64,000 nucleotides of DNA from Dyella caseinilytica (GCF_016865235.1 NZ_CP064030.1:1178001-1242000); one strand, 5' to 3'. Positions 25,106-34,551 are shown, numbered from the stretch's first letter. Program-made: numbers and translations. The notes: generated by a model not told the origin, from the letters alone.

Positions 25106-28015
25106 ATGGCAACCGGAATGCTGGCTTGGCGACGCCGCGAAGTCGCCGTATTGATTTGTCTTGCGCTGGGATTGAGTGCATGCGGTGGGGGCGGCGGGAA
25201 CAGCAGCGTCAAATCGACCTCGTCGTCGACACCCACGCCATCGCCCACGCCATCGTCGCCTTCGCCTAGCTCCAATGTGCCGACGCCACCCATTGATGCA
25301 CAGCTAACGCTGACCAATACCTATGCCGCGCATCAGCAAGGCTATACCGGTGTCGGCGTCACCATCGGTGTGGTCGACAGCGGCATCATGCCCAACAACC
25401 CCGCAGTGGCCGGGCGGGTTGGCACGGAATACATTGACGTCGATCCAACGACCAACAACACCAGTATTCCCGATGTGGTCGGACACGGCACGTGGGTCTC
25501 GGAGATTGCCGCGGGCGTATCTTTCGGGCAATTCGCCGGCGGTATTGCGCCGGCGGCGAATCTGGTATCAGCGCGCATCATTGATGACAACGCGCCTGAC
25601 GATAACGGTTCGACAGCGCCGTCGCAGGTCACTACGTCAGATGCAACGTTCATGCAGCAAGTCAATCAGCAGATGATCAGTTCCGGCGTCCAGGTTGAGA
25701 ATAATTCCTGGGGCGGTATTACATGGGATACGACAAATACTTCATTAAACCAGGCATTCGCCTCAGCGTACCTTCCTTTCATCCTCAATGGAGGTTTGGT
25801 GGTATTTGCTGCGGGCAATGATTCGCAGGCTAATCCGAGCACCATTGCCTCACTGCCGACTGTGGCAAATAACGGTACGCTGCAAAATGGCTGGTTGGTT
25901 GCAGTTGCTTTAAACAGCAACAACCCGACGCAGCTTGATAGCTATTCGAACAAGTGCGGCATTGCGATGAACTACTGCCTGGCTGCCCCAGGCGATGTGA
26001 TCGTGTTGGACAAGGACACACTCGCCAGTACGACCAATCCGACCTACTACATCGTGGAAGGTACATCGTTCGCCGCACCAGAAGTGTCCGGTGCCGCAGC
26101 ATTGGTGTGGCAGGCCTATCCGTATTTCTCCAGCTTTTTGGTGCAGCAGACACTATTGGGTACAGCCACCCCGTTGGGAGGGGCGCAGCCGAATCCTACA
26201 TTTGGTTACGGTGCGCTCAATGTTGGGGCTGCGGTGAATGGTCCGGAGCAGTTTAACTGGGGCACTGTCGAGGTCGGCTTTAAAGGTACGTCGTTTTGGA
26301 ACAACCCTATATCCGGTTCGGGTGGTTTGACCTTCGATGGTCCCGGCACGCTCAACCTAACCCAGCCCTCTACTTATACCGGGGATACGGTGGTTAATGG
26401 CGGTACTCTGAATGTCGTATCTATAGCATCGAGTCTCACCAATGTGGCAGCAGGGGGGGCGCTGGCCTTTACAGGTGCGCCGCCGGCTTCGACACCGTCG
26501 ATGGCTGGCAATGTCTGGAACCAAGGGGTCCTCGCTGTCAGTCCGACCAGCAACCTCACAATTAGCGGCAATTATGTGCAAGGCAATGAGACGCAATTCG
26601 GAGCTTACGTAGATCCTGGCGAATTGGCGATATCGCTCGGTTCCTCATTGCAAGTATCTGGAACCGCAGTACTTCCGCAAGGTTCAAAACTTTATGTCTA
26701 TGGCGCTAACAACGGCTATGTAGCCAATGCGCACACCGAGGTTTTGTACGCAGCAGGCGGATTGACGGGAACGTTTGCCAGCCTCTCGTGGCCGTCGAGC
26801 GTGGTGCTGCAAGCGACACTCGGTTACAGCTCGAATGACGCATATCTCAATGTCTCCAGCATCAGCCTGACTCAGGTTCCAGGGGTATCATATGCCGGAG
26901 CCACCTACGCCTCGGCTGAGCGTGCGCAAGGGGCTTTCAACACCATCAACAGCGCGATTCAGAACAGCGGCAACGCACAGCCGTTGCCGAGCAGTTTCGT
27001 TGGAGGCGCGGCTAGCATCCAGCAGTCGCAGACCACGGCCGCGTTGCAACAGTCCTTGAATAGCCTTTCCGGCCAGATGTACGCCGCTAGCGCCGCGATG
27101 ACTTTCGAAGCGATCGATGCCGATACGCGTGCGTTGTCCGACCGTTTCGACGCTTTGCTCGATCATCCACAACTGCTCAGCCTCAACAAATTCCAGAGTT
27201 GGTCGCAGAATCTGGGTTATCAAGGCAGCATGGCACGCAGCGGTTTCGACAGCCTGGGCTTCCAGCTCAACGGCACGATGATCGGCGGTGATCGCGCTTT
27301 TGGTAATGGCGGGGTCGTGGGTTACGCGATCAGTCAGAGCCAAGGGCTTGGCAATATCGAACAAAGCGCGGACCAAGGTTTCAGCCGCGCGCTGGAAGGC
27401 ATGGTTTACGGCGGATTCGTCCAGGGCAACTGGTACACCATGGGCCGCTTTGGCGTGGGCAGCGACTGGCAGGATACCCGTCGCGAGTTGATCCTTGGCG
27501 GTCAGACGGCTGGTGTGTCGAGCTTCAGCAACGGCAGCTACGACGTTATGTATGGCGAAAGTGGTTATCGCTTCAATTTAGGTGATTGGAAATTCACACC
27601 GTTTGCCAATCTTGAATACGCCAGCGTCGACCGTGATGGCTTCAACGAGCAGGGTGGCGACGGCTTCGGTCTGATGTCGCCCACGCAATCCATACAGCGC
27701 TGGCAGGGTGGTTTCGGCTTGCGCAGTTCGCGGCAGTGGATCATGGCGAACGGAACCAGCCTAAGCCTGCAGGCGCGTCTGCTATGGCAGGATGCGTTCG
27801 CCATGCACGGTGTATCGCCGAATGCCAGCTTCACAGCCTTGCAGCAATTCACGCCGATCGAGGGTATTGGTTTGTCGCGTTACGGCAGCGTGGCCGGGTT
27901 GTCATTGGACTGGCGCTTCTCGGCGCGCTCGAATCTGTCGTTCGGTGTGGACGAATACAACGCGCAACACGAGCACGCGACGATGGGAACGTTGAATTAC
28001 AGCCTGCATTTCTAA
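25106..28015 (+). CDS. Lipoprotein autotransporter with subtilisin-like (S8) protease passenger
   Basis: 969 residues from the ATG at 25106 (AGGGG-like site before it); an ATG-less or alternative start 39 bases upstream is possible. A lipobox LGLSAC places a cysteine near residue 26, followed by a Gly/Ser/Thr/Pro linker. The S8 catalytic triad is clear: Asp91 (VVDSG), His127 (GHGTWVSEIAAG) and Ser321 (EGTSFAAPEVSGAAAL). A PATR-like strand repeat (GGLTFDGPGTLNLTQPSTY... and VVNGGTLNV) follows, then a C-terminal 12-strand beta-barrel of about 270 residues ending in Phe. Self-exported and surface tethered; resembles NalP/SphB1-type lipidated protease autotransporters. Confidence 0.9.
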   Translation: MATGMLAWRRREVAVLICLALGLSACGGGGGNSSVKSTSSSTPTPSPTPSSPSPSSNVPTPPIDAQLTLTNTYAAHQQGYTGVGVTIGVVDSGIMPNNPAVAGRVGTEYIDVDPTTNNTSIPDVVGHGTWVSEIAAGVSFGQFAGGIAPAANLVSARIIDDNAPDDNGSTAPSQVTTSDATFMQQVNQQMISSGVQVENNSWGGITWDTTNTSLNQAFASAYLPFILNGGLVVFAAGNDSQANPSTIASLPTVANNGTLQNGWLVAVALNSNNPTQLDSYSNKCGIAMNYCLAAPGDVIVLDKDTLASTTNPTYYIVEGTSFAAPEVSGAAALVWQAYPYFSSFLVQQTLLGTATPLGGAQPNPTFGYGALNVGAAVNGPEQFNWGTVEVGFKGTSFWNNPISGSGGLTFDGPGTLNLTQPSTYTGDTVVNGGTLNVVSIASSLTNVAAGGALAFTGAPPASTPSMAGNVWNQGVLAVSPTSNLTISGNYVQGNETQFGAYVDPGELAISLGSSLQVSGTAVLPQGSKLYVYGANNGYVANAHTEVLYAAGGLTGTFASLSWPSSVVLQATLGYSSNDAYLNVSSISLTQVPGVSYAGATYASAERAQGAFNTINSAIQNSGNAQPLPSSFVGGAASIQQSQTTAALQQSLNSLSGQMYAASAAMTFEAIDADTRALSDRFDALLDHPQLLSLNKFQSWSQNLGYQGSMARSGFDSLGFQLNGTMIGGDRAFGNGGVVGYAISQSQGLGNIEQSADQGFSRALEGMVYGGFVQGNWYTMGRFGVGSDWQDTRRELILGGQTAGVSSFSNGSYDVMYGESGYRFNLGDWKFTPFANLEYASVDRDGFNEQGGDGFGLMSPTQSIQRWQGGFGLRSSRQWIMANGTSLSLQARLLWQDAFAMHGVSPNASFTALQQFTPIEGIGLSRYGSVAGLSLDWRFSARSNLSFGVDEYNAQHEHATMGTLNYSLHF

Positions 28016-28038
28016 CAGGTTCTTGTGCATACAAAAGC

Positions 28039-28066
28039 AAAGGCCCGCCATTGGCGGGCCTTTTGT
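28039..28066. terminator. Bidirectional terminator between the autotransporter and liuA
   Basis: AAGGCCCGCC-ATT-GGCGGGCCTT hairpin with T-rich sequence on the right and A-rich on the left, between two converging genes. Confidence 0.85.
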
Positions 28067-28088
28067 TGCCGGTTCCAGTCGACGCGTA

Positions 28089-29246
28089 TCAGGCTTTGCC
28101 GTGGAACAGCTCACGCCCGATCAGCATGCGGCGGATTTCATTGGTGCCGGCGCCGATCTCATAGAGCTTGGCGTCACGCAGCAGACGGCCGGCGGGAAAT
28201 TCATTGATATAGCCGTTGCCGCCCAGCGTCTGGATGGCTTCCAGTGCTACCTGTACCGCATTCTCCGAGGCGTTTAGCAGGCAGGCGGCTGGATCGATGC
28301 GTGATTTGACGCCGGCATCGAACCCGTTCGCCACCATGTAGGCAAAGCCACGCGAACTCTGCAACTTGGTGTACATGTCGGCAATCTTCGCCTGCATTAC
28401 GCCGAAGGTACCGATCGGTGCATTGAACTGCTTGCGCTCGCGTACATAGGGCAGCGCCAAATCCAGTGATGCCTGCATCAGGCCGATCGGACCACCAGAC
28501 AGCACTAGGCGTTCCGTGTCCAGACCGCTCATCAGCACGCGCACGCCTTCATTCACTTCGCCGACGATGTTTTCGGCGGGAATCTCGCAATCTTCGAATA
28601 CCAGCTCGCACGTGTTCGAGCCGCGCATGCCGAGCTTGTCCAGCTTTTGCGCCGTGCTGAAGCCCTTCATTCCCTTTTCGATGATGAAGGCCGTCATGCA
28701 GCGGCTGCCGGCCACGCGCGGCGCGGTACGCATGTAAACGAGCAGCACATCCGCATCCGGACCATTGGTGATCCACATCTTCGAGCCGTTGGCGACCCAC
28801 ACGTCACCACGTTGTTCGGCCTTGCAGGTCATCGAACCGACGACGTCAGAGCCTGCGCCTGGCTCGCTCATCGCCAGCGCACCGACGTATTCGCCGGAGC
28901 ACAGCTTGGGAATGTATTTGCGACGCTGCGCTTCGTTGCCGTTATGGAAGATGTTCTGCACGCATAGATTGGAGTGCGCGCCGTAGGACAGCCCCACCGA
29001 ACCGGATGCACGGGAGATTTCTTCCATGGCGACCATGTGTGCCAGGAAGCCCATGCCGCTGCCGCCGTATTCCTCCGGAACGGTGATGCCCAACAGGCCC
29101 ATGTCACCCATCTTGCGCCACAGGTCGTGTGGGAACTGGTTCTCGCGGTCGATATGATCGGCGCGCGGCGCGATCTCCTTCTCTGCGAAGGCGGCCACGC
29201 TTTCACGCAACATGTCGATCTCTTCACCGAGCGGGAAAGGGCGCAT
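28089..29246 (-). CDS. liuA: Isovaleryl-CoA dehydrogenase
   Basis: 385 residues from the ATG at 29246 with AGGAG seven bases upstream (a GTG one codon earlier is an alternative). Acyl-CoA dehydrogenase fold: ITVPEEYGGSGMGFLAHMVAMEEISRASGSVGLSYGAHSNLC is the isovaleryl form; AMSEPGAGSDVVGS binds FAD; YVRERKQFNAPIG and QTLGGNGYINEFPAGRLLRDAKLYEIGAGTNEIRR complete the family pattern with the catalytic Glu. It oxidises isovaleryl-CoA to 3-methylcrotonyl-CoA, the substrate of LiuBD. It is alone here rather than heading a liu operon. Confidence 0.94.
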   Translation of the reverse strand: MRPFPLGEEIDMLRESVAAFAEKEIAPRADHIDRENQFPHDLWRKMGDMGLLGITVPEEYGGSGMGFLAHMVAMEEISRASGSVGLSYGAHSNLCVQNIFHNGNEAQRRKYIPKLCSGEYVGALAMSEPGAGSDVVGSMTCKAEQRGDVWVANGSKMWITNGPDADVLLVYMRTAPRVAGSRCMTAFIIEKGMKGFSTAQKLDKLGMRGSNTCELVFEDCEIPAENIVGEVNEGVRVLMSGLDTERLVLSGGPIGLMQASLDLALPYVRERKQFNAPIGTFGVMQAKIADMYTKLQSSRGFAYMVANGFDAGVKSRIDPAACLLNASENAVQVALEAIQTLGGNGYINEFPAGRLLRDAKLYEIGAGTNEIRRMLIGRELFHGKA

Positions 29247-29408
29247 CACAAACTCCTGGGGAAGGGGATTTAGCCCGCAAATTGTAGCTCAGGGAGCTGA
29301 GGGGACTCTGACGCAGCGCATCAGGGGAGCCATTCCTGCCCGGAAGCTTCAGTCCCGCGCAATGGCTGAATCCCTCTCGCCGTCAAAGGTTAAGAGGGCC
29401 GGACCTTC

Positions 29409-29855
29409 TCACTGCACGTGGGCGAGCTTGCCCTTCATGATCACCCCCGACATCAGAAAGCCCACGTGGCATTCATAATTGTGGCTGTCGCGGTATTCAT
29501 TGCCATAGTCGCTGACGATGTCGGTCACCGCATTGGCACCGGCTTTCTTCGCCATATCCTGAAGGCTGATCAGCGCCGATTGCAGCGCCCAGTCGCAGGT
29601 GTCCTGATCCTTCTTGCCGAAGGCGTTGGTCTTGCGGTTGACCATCACTTCGTCATTCACCACATTTACCACGGTGACTTGTCCGTTCGGCGTGTTACCC
29701 GCCAGATAGAACTTCACCGTACCGTCCAACTTGCCAGCCTTGGTGGCGGCGTCGATGGCGTTTTGGAACGGGAAGTGCACGATCTTGTCGCCCGCGTAGG
29801 CAAGGCCGGGTGCGGCGAGCAGCAGGGTTAGAAGTGCCAGCGTTTTTGCTTTCAT
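29409..29855 (-). CDS. Secreted protein of the family often labelled 'excinuclease'
   Basis: 148 residues with a signal peptide ending AYA (about residues 1-21). The mature part has the pattern of a small periplasmic protein family found in Pseudomonas and Xanthomonads: LDGTVKFYLAG, VMVNRKTNAFGKKDQDTCDWALQSALISLQDMAKKAGANAV and YECHVGFLMSGVIMKG. Databases often call it an 'excinuclease' subunit, which cannot be right for a secreted 15-kDa protein. Two cysteines (TCDWA, YECH) probably form a disulphide. It lies 84 bp downstream of the aryl-polyene operon on the same strand and may be its last gene. Confidence 0.75.
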   Translation of the reverse strand: MKAKTLALLTLLLAAPGLAYAGDKIVHFPFQNAIDAATKAGKLDGTVKFYLAGNTPNGQVTVVNVVNDEVMVNRKTNAFGKKDQDTCDWALQSALISLQDMAKKAGANAVTDIVSDYGNEYRDSHNYECHVGFLMSGVIMKGKLAHVQ

Positions 29856-29939
29856 GCCAAAGATCTCCTTGATCGGGTTAATGGCCGAGGGCGACGCTTG
29901 GCGGTGTCATGAATGACTTCGCGTACCGCCTGTTTTCTT

Positions 29940-30668
29940 TCAACACAAGCCGCCGTTGACGGCGAGTACCTGCCGCGTGATGTAGCCGGCTTCCGGACTG
30001 AGCAAAAACTGCACGGCCGCAGCGACTTCTTCCGCCGTACCGGCGCGCTGCATGGGGATCATTTTCATGATCTCTTCCAGCGGTACATCTTCGCTGGTCA
30101 TATCGGTGTCGATCAGACCGGGCGCGACGCAATTGACGGTGATCTTGCGTTTGGCCAATTCCACGGCTAGCGCCTTGGCTGCGCCGATCACACCAGCCTT
30201 GGACGCGCTGTAGTTGACCTGGCCGCGGTTGCCGATCATGCCGGATACCGAAGTGATACAGACGATGCGTCCCGCCGCGCGGCGACGGATCATCGGCATG
30301 ATCACGGGATGCAGCACGTTGTAGAAACCATCCAGATTGGTGCGCAGCACCTGGTCCCAATCGTCATCCGTCAGGGCAGGAAAGGCGCCGTCGCGTGTCA
30401 GGCCGGCATTGCATACGATGCCGTAGTACGCGCCGTGCGCCGCCACATCGGCTTCGAGTGATGCCGCACAGGCGGCGCGATCGGCCACGTCGAATTGCAG
30501 GATGCGCGCGTGGCGGCCCAATTCTGTAATGGCATCGCGTACCTGTTCGGCTTCGTCGCGGCGGCTGCGGCAATGCAAAACCAGATCGTAGCCGGCTTGC
30601 GCCAGACGCAAGGCGATCGCGCGTCCGATACCACGGCTGGAGCCGGTGACCAGAACGGTATCAGTCAT
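29940..30668 (-). CDS. 3-oxoacyl-ACP reductase (ApeQ-like)
   Basis: 242-residue SDR with TGSSRGIGRAIALRLA (NADP-type Ser-Arg), NAGLTRDGAF, catalytic Ser in ITSVSGMIGN, and YSASKAG (Tyr, Lys). Closest in style to FabG, with the tail YITRQVLAVNGGL. In aryl-polyene assembly this reductase acts on each ketoacyl-ACP intermediate before dehydration. It overlaps the dehydratase gene by 8 bp, and is the last recognisable ape gene. Confidence 0.88.
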   Translation of the reverse strand: MTDTVLVTGSSRGIGRAIALRLAQAGYDLVLHCRSRRDEAEQVRDAITELGRHARILQFDVADRAACAASLEADVAAHGAYYGIVCNAGLTRDGAFPALTDDDWDQVLRTNLDGFYNVLHPVIMPMIRRRAAGRIVCITSVSGMIGNRGQVNYSASKAGVIGAAKALAVELAKRKITVNCVAPGLIDTDMTSEDVPLEEIMKMIPMQRAGTAEEVAAAVQFLLSPEAGYITRQVLAVNGGLC

Positions 30669-31128
30669 GCTGTGTCACTCCAGCAACGTGTTGAAAAAAT
30701 GAATCGGCATCGGGTGGGCGATAGACATTCAAGCGTGCTTCCGCGTGAATATCCGGTGCATCGATGCGGCAGCTGAAAACGGCCATGCCATGCGCGTCAT
30801 GAAACGTCCGCTCCACTTCGATGCGCAAGCGCTGGCTGAGCGGAAACGCGTCGGTGTTGCACTGGTAGTGGCGCGTGCCGAGCAGAAAGCCGAGTTGCAC
30901 GGGCTGCTGGTCAGCACGTGCCCGGCAGCCGGACCACGCGGCAATGCTCTGCGCCATCAATTCCACGCCAACCCAGGCGGGCAGGCTGCCGTCGGCATCC
31001 TGAAACAGGCCTCCGGTCCGCACGGTTTTCACGCAAACAATGCGCTCGCTTTCGACTTCCTCAATGCTGTCGAGCAGAATCATCTCCCCGGCGTGCGGTA
31101 ATACCTCGTCGATCGGCCAGGGCGTCAT
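30661..31128 (-). CDS. Hotdog-fold 3-hydroxyacyl-ACP dehydratase (ApeP-like)
   Basis: 155 residues of the ApeP/FabA-like hotdog family: PIDEVLPHAGEMILLDSIEE at the N terminus, WVGVELMAQSIAAWSGCRA in the central helix (catalytic region), and QLGFLLGTRHYQC. These match the ApeP-type proteins that dehydrate polyene chain intermediates, probably as a complex with the other dehydratase (34548-35174). Start overlaps the stop of the KS gene (ATGA). Confidence 0.82.
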   Translation of the reverse strand: MTPWPIDEVLPHAGEMILLDSIEEVESERIVCVKTVRTGGLFQDADGSLPAWVGVELMAQSIAAWSGCRARADQQPVQLGFLLGTRHYQCNTDAFPLSQRLRIEVERTFHDAHGMAVFSCRIDAPDIHAEARLNVYRPPDADSFFQHVAGVTQHD

Positions 31129-32315
31129 GCCGGATCCCCCAGAATCAGCGAAGCGTTATTGCCGCCAAAAGCAAAGGAATTGCTCATCAGGTAACGACGG
31201 CCACCGGCAGGCAGATGGCTGCCAGCCTGGATCAGATGGAGCGGCAACAGTGCAGGGTCGGCCTCGCCATCCCATACATGCGGCGGCAGGCGGCGCTCGG
31301 CCTGCTCATCGGTGAGGCTCAGCCAGCAGAACGCGGCTTCCAAAGCGCCCGCCGCTGCCAGCGTATGGCCGGTGAGCGATTTGGTGGAAGAGCAGGCGAC
31401 GTCCGATCCGAACGTGGCCGTCACCGCAAGGCTTTCCATGCTGTCATTGTGCTCGGTGGCCGTGCCGTGCAGGTTGATGTAGTCGATCTGGCTCGCATCC
31501 AGTCCGGCACGGTGCAAGGCGTCGCGCATTGCTTTCTGCGCACCGTTCCCCTGCGGATCGGGCGAAGACATGTGATACGCATCCGAGCTTGCGCCGCCGC
31601 CCAACAGTTGCACGGCACTGGTTTCGCGTGTCATCAGGAACAGCGCGGCGGCTTCGCCAATGTTGATGCCGCGGCGATGTTTGGAAAAAGGATCGCAGCG
31701 CTGCAGGTCTACCGCTTCCAGCGCGTGGAAGCCGTTGATAGCCAATCGGCACAACGTATCCACGCCGCCGCACAGCACTGCGTCGCACACGCCCATGCGC
31801 AGCAAACGTTGCGCGCTGAGCAAGGCGCGCGCGCCGGAGGTGCAGGCGGTGGAAATGCTGTAGCAGGGGCCCGATAGTTCGAGCCATTCCGCCAAAAAAG
31901 CTGCGGGCGCACCCAACTCTTGATGCGCATAGCGATAGTCGGCGGGCCATGCGCCATCACGGCGGTAGACGCCAATACCGTGTGTGGCCTCTTCGATGCC
32001 GGTGGTGCTGGTGCCAAGCACAACGCCGATGCGCGCGTGACCGTAGCGTTCGATCGCAGCCCGAATATCCGGTTCGATCTCCAGCGCAGCAGCAAGCAAG
32101 AGCCGGTTGTTACGGTTGTCGCGATGACCGCGCAGCGCATCGGGAATAAGGGGCAATTCTGCGCGTACGCTGCCAAGCGGTGGCGTGTGCCCGGGAATCC
32201 AGCCTGTCTTCGGGCGAATACCACTGTCATCGCCTGCGAACAGCGCTTCGGCGACGGCGTGCTTGCCTGCACCAAGATTGCAGATGATGCCCAGTGAGTT
32301 GAGATAAGTATTCAT
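31125..32315 (-). CDS. Beta-ketoacyl-ACP synthase (ApeR-like)
   Basis: 396 residues from the ATG at 32315 with GGAAG upstream; a longer in-frame start is rejected. Thiolase-fold KAS I/II with the nucleophile in STACTSGARAL (Cys about 166), HGTATEHND (His about 297) and KSLTGHTLAAAGALE (Lys, His about 330-336). It has an unusual N-terminal segment (GAGKHAVAEALFAGDDSGI). Probably the second KS of the aryl-polyene system, which starts or tunes the chain, distinct from the KS:CLF pair encoded at 36.7-38.8 kb. Confidence 0.87.
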   Translation of the reverse strand: MNTYLNSLGIICNLGAGKHAVAEALFAGDDSGIRPKTGWIPGHTPPLGSVRAELPLIPDALRGHRDNRNNRLLLAAALEIEPDIRAAIERYGHARIGVVLGTSTTGIEEATHGIGVYRRDGAWPADYRYAHQELGAPAAFLAEWLELSGPCYSISTACTSGARALLSAQRLLRMGVCDAVLCGGVDTLCRLAINGFHALEAVDLQRCDPFSKHRRGINIGEAAALFLMTRETSAVQLLGGGASSDAYHMSSPDPQGNGAQKAMRDALHRAGLDASQIDYINLHGTATEHNDSMESLAVTATFGSDVACSSTKSLTGHTLAAAGALEAAFCWLSLTDEQAERRLPPHVWDGEADPALLPLHLIQAGSHLPAGGRRYLMSNSFAFGGNNASLILGDPA

Positions 32316-32415
32316 ACAAGCTTCCACAAGCACTCAGAGCAGCCGGTCCATCACAAAGCAGGCTCGTTGCCCCGGCCTGCGTCGGATGACGGTGTCGCAA
32401 CGTTGCAGCGACCGG

Positions 32416-33135
32416 TCAATCATGCGCCGGTTTACGTACAGCGGCATTCACCAGCGTTTCTTCCCGCTGCCCGGGAGGTGGTGGCGCGCGTAAGCCCCAG
32501 CGTTCCAGCAACCCGAAATCCTTCGAGCGGCTCCACCAAAGATAAGGGAACGACACGTTCTGTGCCCCAAACACAAAACCTTGCTGGCGCAGCATCTCCA
32601 GATATTCCTCTGCGCTCTTTTGCACGTCCATCGGATGGCGGAAGAACCAGCGGATCACCCAAGTGTCGATATATGCCTTGGTGGATTCGGCAAACAGCAG
32701 CAGGCCACCGGGTTTCAGCACGCGCCAGAACTCGGCCAGAGCTTGCTCCTGTTCTACCAGGTGATGAAAGGTCTGGTGGCAGAACACGATGTCTACGCTC
32801 TGGTCCGGCAGCGGGATCTCCGCGCAATCGGCGGTCAACAGATCCACGCGGATGCCCTCGCGTTCGGCTTCGGCTTCGGAAAGACGGATGCTATGCGGAT
32901 CGGCATCCAGTCCCAGCATGCGCGATGGCTGAAAAGCATCGCGCAGCAGACGGAACGACTTGCCCTGACCGCAGCCCACATCCAGCAGCGTGCCGCCTTG
33001 CGGCAACGGTTCATCGATCAGTCGTTTGAGATCGTTGATGGCTACACGCAGCACATGATGTTGCCAGGTATGACTGCGCAGAAAATGAAAGCCGATGCGG
33101 GTTTCTTCGACGTAGGTGGGGCTTGCGTAATTCAT
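32416..33135 (-). CDS. Class I SAM-dependent methyltransferase (aryl-polyene cluster)
   Basis: 239 residues. SAM-binding motif I LLDVGCGQGKSFRLL (about 50-64), an acidic LGLDADPHSI loop, and motif IV region DIVFCHQTFHHLVEQEQALAEF, then the post-motif WRVLKPGGLLLFAEST. Methyltransferases in aryl-polyene and xanthomonadin clusters methylate the aryl head group. ATG overlaps the stop of the upstream thioesterase (ATGA). Confidence 0.85.
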   Translation of the reverse strand: MNYASPTYVEETRIGFHFLRSHTWQHHVLRVAINDLKRLIDEPLPQGGTLLDVGCGQGKSFRLLRDAFQPSRMLGLDADPHSIRLSEAEAEREGIRVDLLTADCAEIPLPDQSVDIVFCHQTFHHLVEQEQALAEFWRVLKPGGLLLFAESTKAYIDTWVIRWFFRHPMDVQKSAEEYLEMLRQQGFVFGAQNVSFPYLWWSRSKDFGLLERWGLRAPPPPGQREETLVNAAVRKPAHD

Positions 33136-33593
33136 GACACGACCGGAGAAGAAGGTGTTGACGGATGCTTGCGTAACCTACGCTCGACCGCCTCGGTGAA
33201 AACGTCGGGCGATACCAGTTGCATCTCGCCGCTGGCGATCTTTACCGCAACTTGCACGCTGCTGGCGCGCGTGATGCGCTGGCCTGTCGCGCCGTCCTGG
33301 ATCAGGTAATGGATCAGCAGCCGGTTCTGCCATTCGATCAGATCCGCGCGCACACTCAGCTTCTGCCCGAAACGCGCGGCTTGCACATAGCGCAACTGCA
33401 GATCGATGACTGGCCAGGCGTAACCGGATTCGCGCATCTGCGTGTAGTTGTGACCGATATCGTCGAGCAGTGCGCAACGCGCCACCTCCAGATACTTCAC
33501 GTAATGGCCGTGCCAGACCACATCCATCGAGTCGACGTCGAAGAACGGTACCTGGATATCGATGGTGGCATGCAATACGCCGCTACTTCGCAT
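33132..33593 (-). CDS. YbgC/4HBT-type acyl-CoA thioesterase (ApeK-like)
   Basis: 153-residue hotdog protein with the catalytic-Asp region PFFDVDSMDVVWHGHYVKYLEVAR and the helix RCALLDDIGHNY, as in 4-hydroxybenzoyl-CoA thioesterase relatives. In ape clusters this thioesterase is thought to release or edit acyl chains from the carrier protein. Overlaps the acyltransferase gene by 11 bp. Confidence 0.85.
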   Translation of the reverse strand: MRSSGVLHATIDIQVPFFDVDSMDVVWHGHYVKYLEVARCALLDDIGHNYTQMRESGYAWPVIDLQLRYVQAARFGQKLSVRADLIEWQNRLLIHYLIQDGATGQRITRASSVQVAVKIASGEMQLVSPDVFTEAVERRLRKHPSTPSSPVVS

Positions 33594-34551
33594 CGTTTGT
33601 CTCCGGTCCGGCCGGTTGCCAGTATGCGTAGAAATTGAACCACTGTTGCGGCGCCATCAAGCACTGCTGGGCAAGATGATCGGCATAGCGCTGTGCCCAG
33701 CCTTGAATGGCGGCCTCGCGCTGGCCGCGTTCCCAATGCGCGGTGTCCAGAAACGGGTCGAGATGAATGCGGTAACGTCCGTCCACCTTCAGGCAGCACA
33801 GCAGGTTCACCGGACAACGGAGCAAGCCGGCCAGCAGCCACGGACCCTGCGGAAACGCTGCCGGATGGCCCAGAAAGTTCACCGTCACGCGCCGGCCATC
33901 GTGCAAGGGAACACGGTCGCCGGCAATCGCCAGCCACTCGCCACGCTCCACCCGTTGCGACAGATCCATCATCATCGCCGTATCCAGTTCGCTCACCTGG
34001 ATCAATCGCATGCTGCGATCGCCTGCTTCACCGAGCAAGCGGTTGAACTGTGCCACATGCCGGTTGTGCACCAGCACGTTGAGCGGCACCTGTTCGCCGA
34101 GTTCCGCCATGGCGCGGCAGACATCCGGATTACCCAGATGCGTCACCACCAGAATCTCGCCGCGTCCTTCCCGCTGACTGCGTAGTAGGCGAGGGCGGAT
34201 GCCGGAGGGGTCGACCAAATCCACTTGTTCGAAGCGCAGACGGCCACGCCAAACATCAAGGCGGTCGAGCAGGTTGTCGGCGAAGGCGATGAATTGACCG
34301 AACACACTGCCGAGTGTGGGCAGCAGCGTGGCGTTGCCGCTCCACGCGGCCAGGTAGGTTTGATATTGCCGAATGTTGCGCCGCGCACTGCGCGCGGATG
34401 CAAAGAAATACAACACGATCAGATACAGCACCGGCGTCAGCAGCCGGCGTCCGAACAGGCGCACGCTGAAGGCTGTCAGCCGCATCAGGAACAGGCTGCC
34501 GCGTTCCTTCTGCGTGGACCAATGACGTTCCTGTGCTATCTGTTCGCTCAT
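33583..34551 (-). CDS. LPLAT acyltransferase (lauroyl-acyltransferase/HtrB-like, ApeJ-type C part)
   Basis: 322 residues from the ATG at 34551. One N-terminal membrane segment (LLTPVLYLIVLYFFASA), then the LPLAT active-site motif HLGNPD (HxxxxD, about residue 136) and later GDRVPLHDGRRVTVNFLGHPAAFPQGP. In E. coli ApeJ a glycosyltransferase is fused to such an acyltransferase; here the two are separate genes (GT at 41879). Probably joins the polyene to a lipid/glycan anchor at the inner membrane. ATGA-overlaps the preceding dehydratase gene. Confidence 0.85.
   Translation of the reverse strand: MSEQIAQERHWSTQKERGSLFLMRLTAFSVRLFGRRLLTPVLYLIVLYFFASARSARRNIRQYQTYLAAWSGNATLLPTLGSVFGQFIAFADNLLDRLDVWRGRLRFEQVDLVDPSGIRPRLLRSQREGRGEILVVTHLGNPDVCRAMAELGEQVPLNVLVHNRHVAQFNRLLGEAGDRSMRLIQVSELDTAMMMDLSQRVERGEWLAIAGDRVPLHDGRRVTVNFLGHPAAFPQGPWLLAGLLRCPVNLLCCLKVDGRYRIHLDPFLDTAHWERGQREAAIQGWAQRYADHLAQQCLMAPQQWFNFYAYWQPAGPETNDAK

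Noticed and set aside
29409..29855. Excinuclease subunit
   Set aside because: Common database label for this family, but the protein is short and secreted, with no UvrA/B/C motif.
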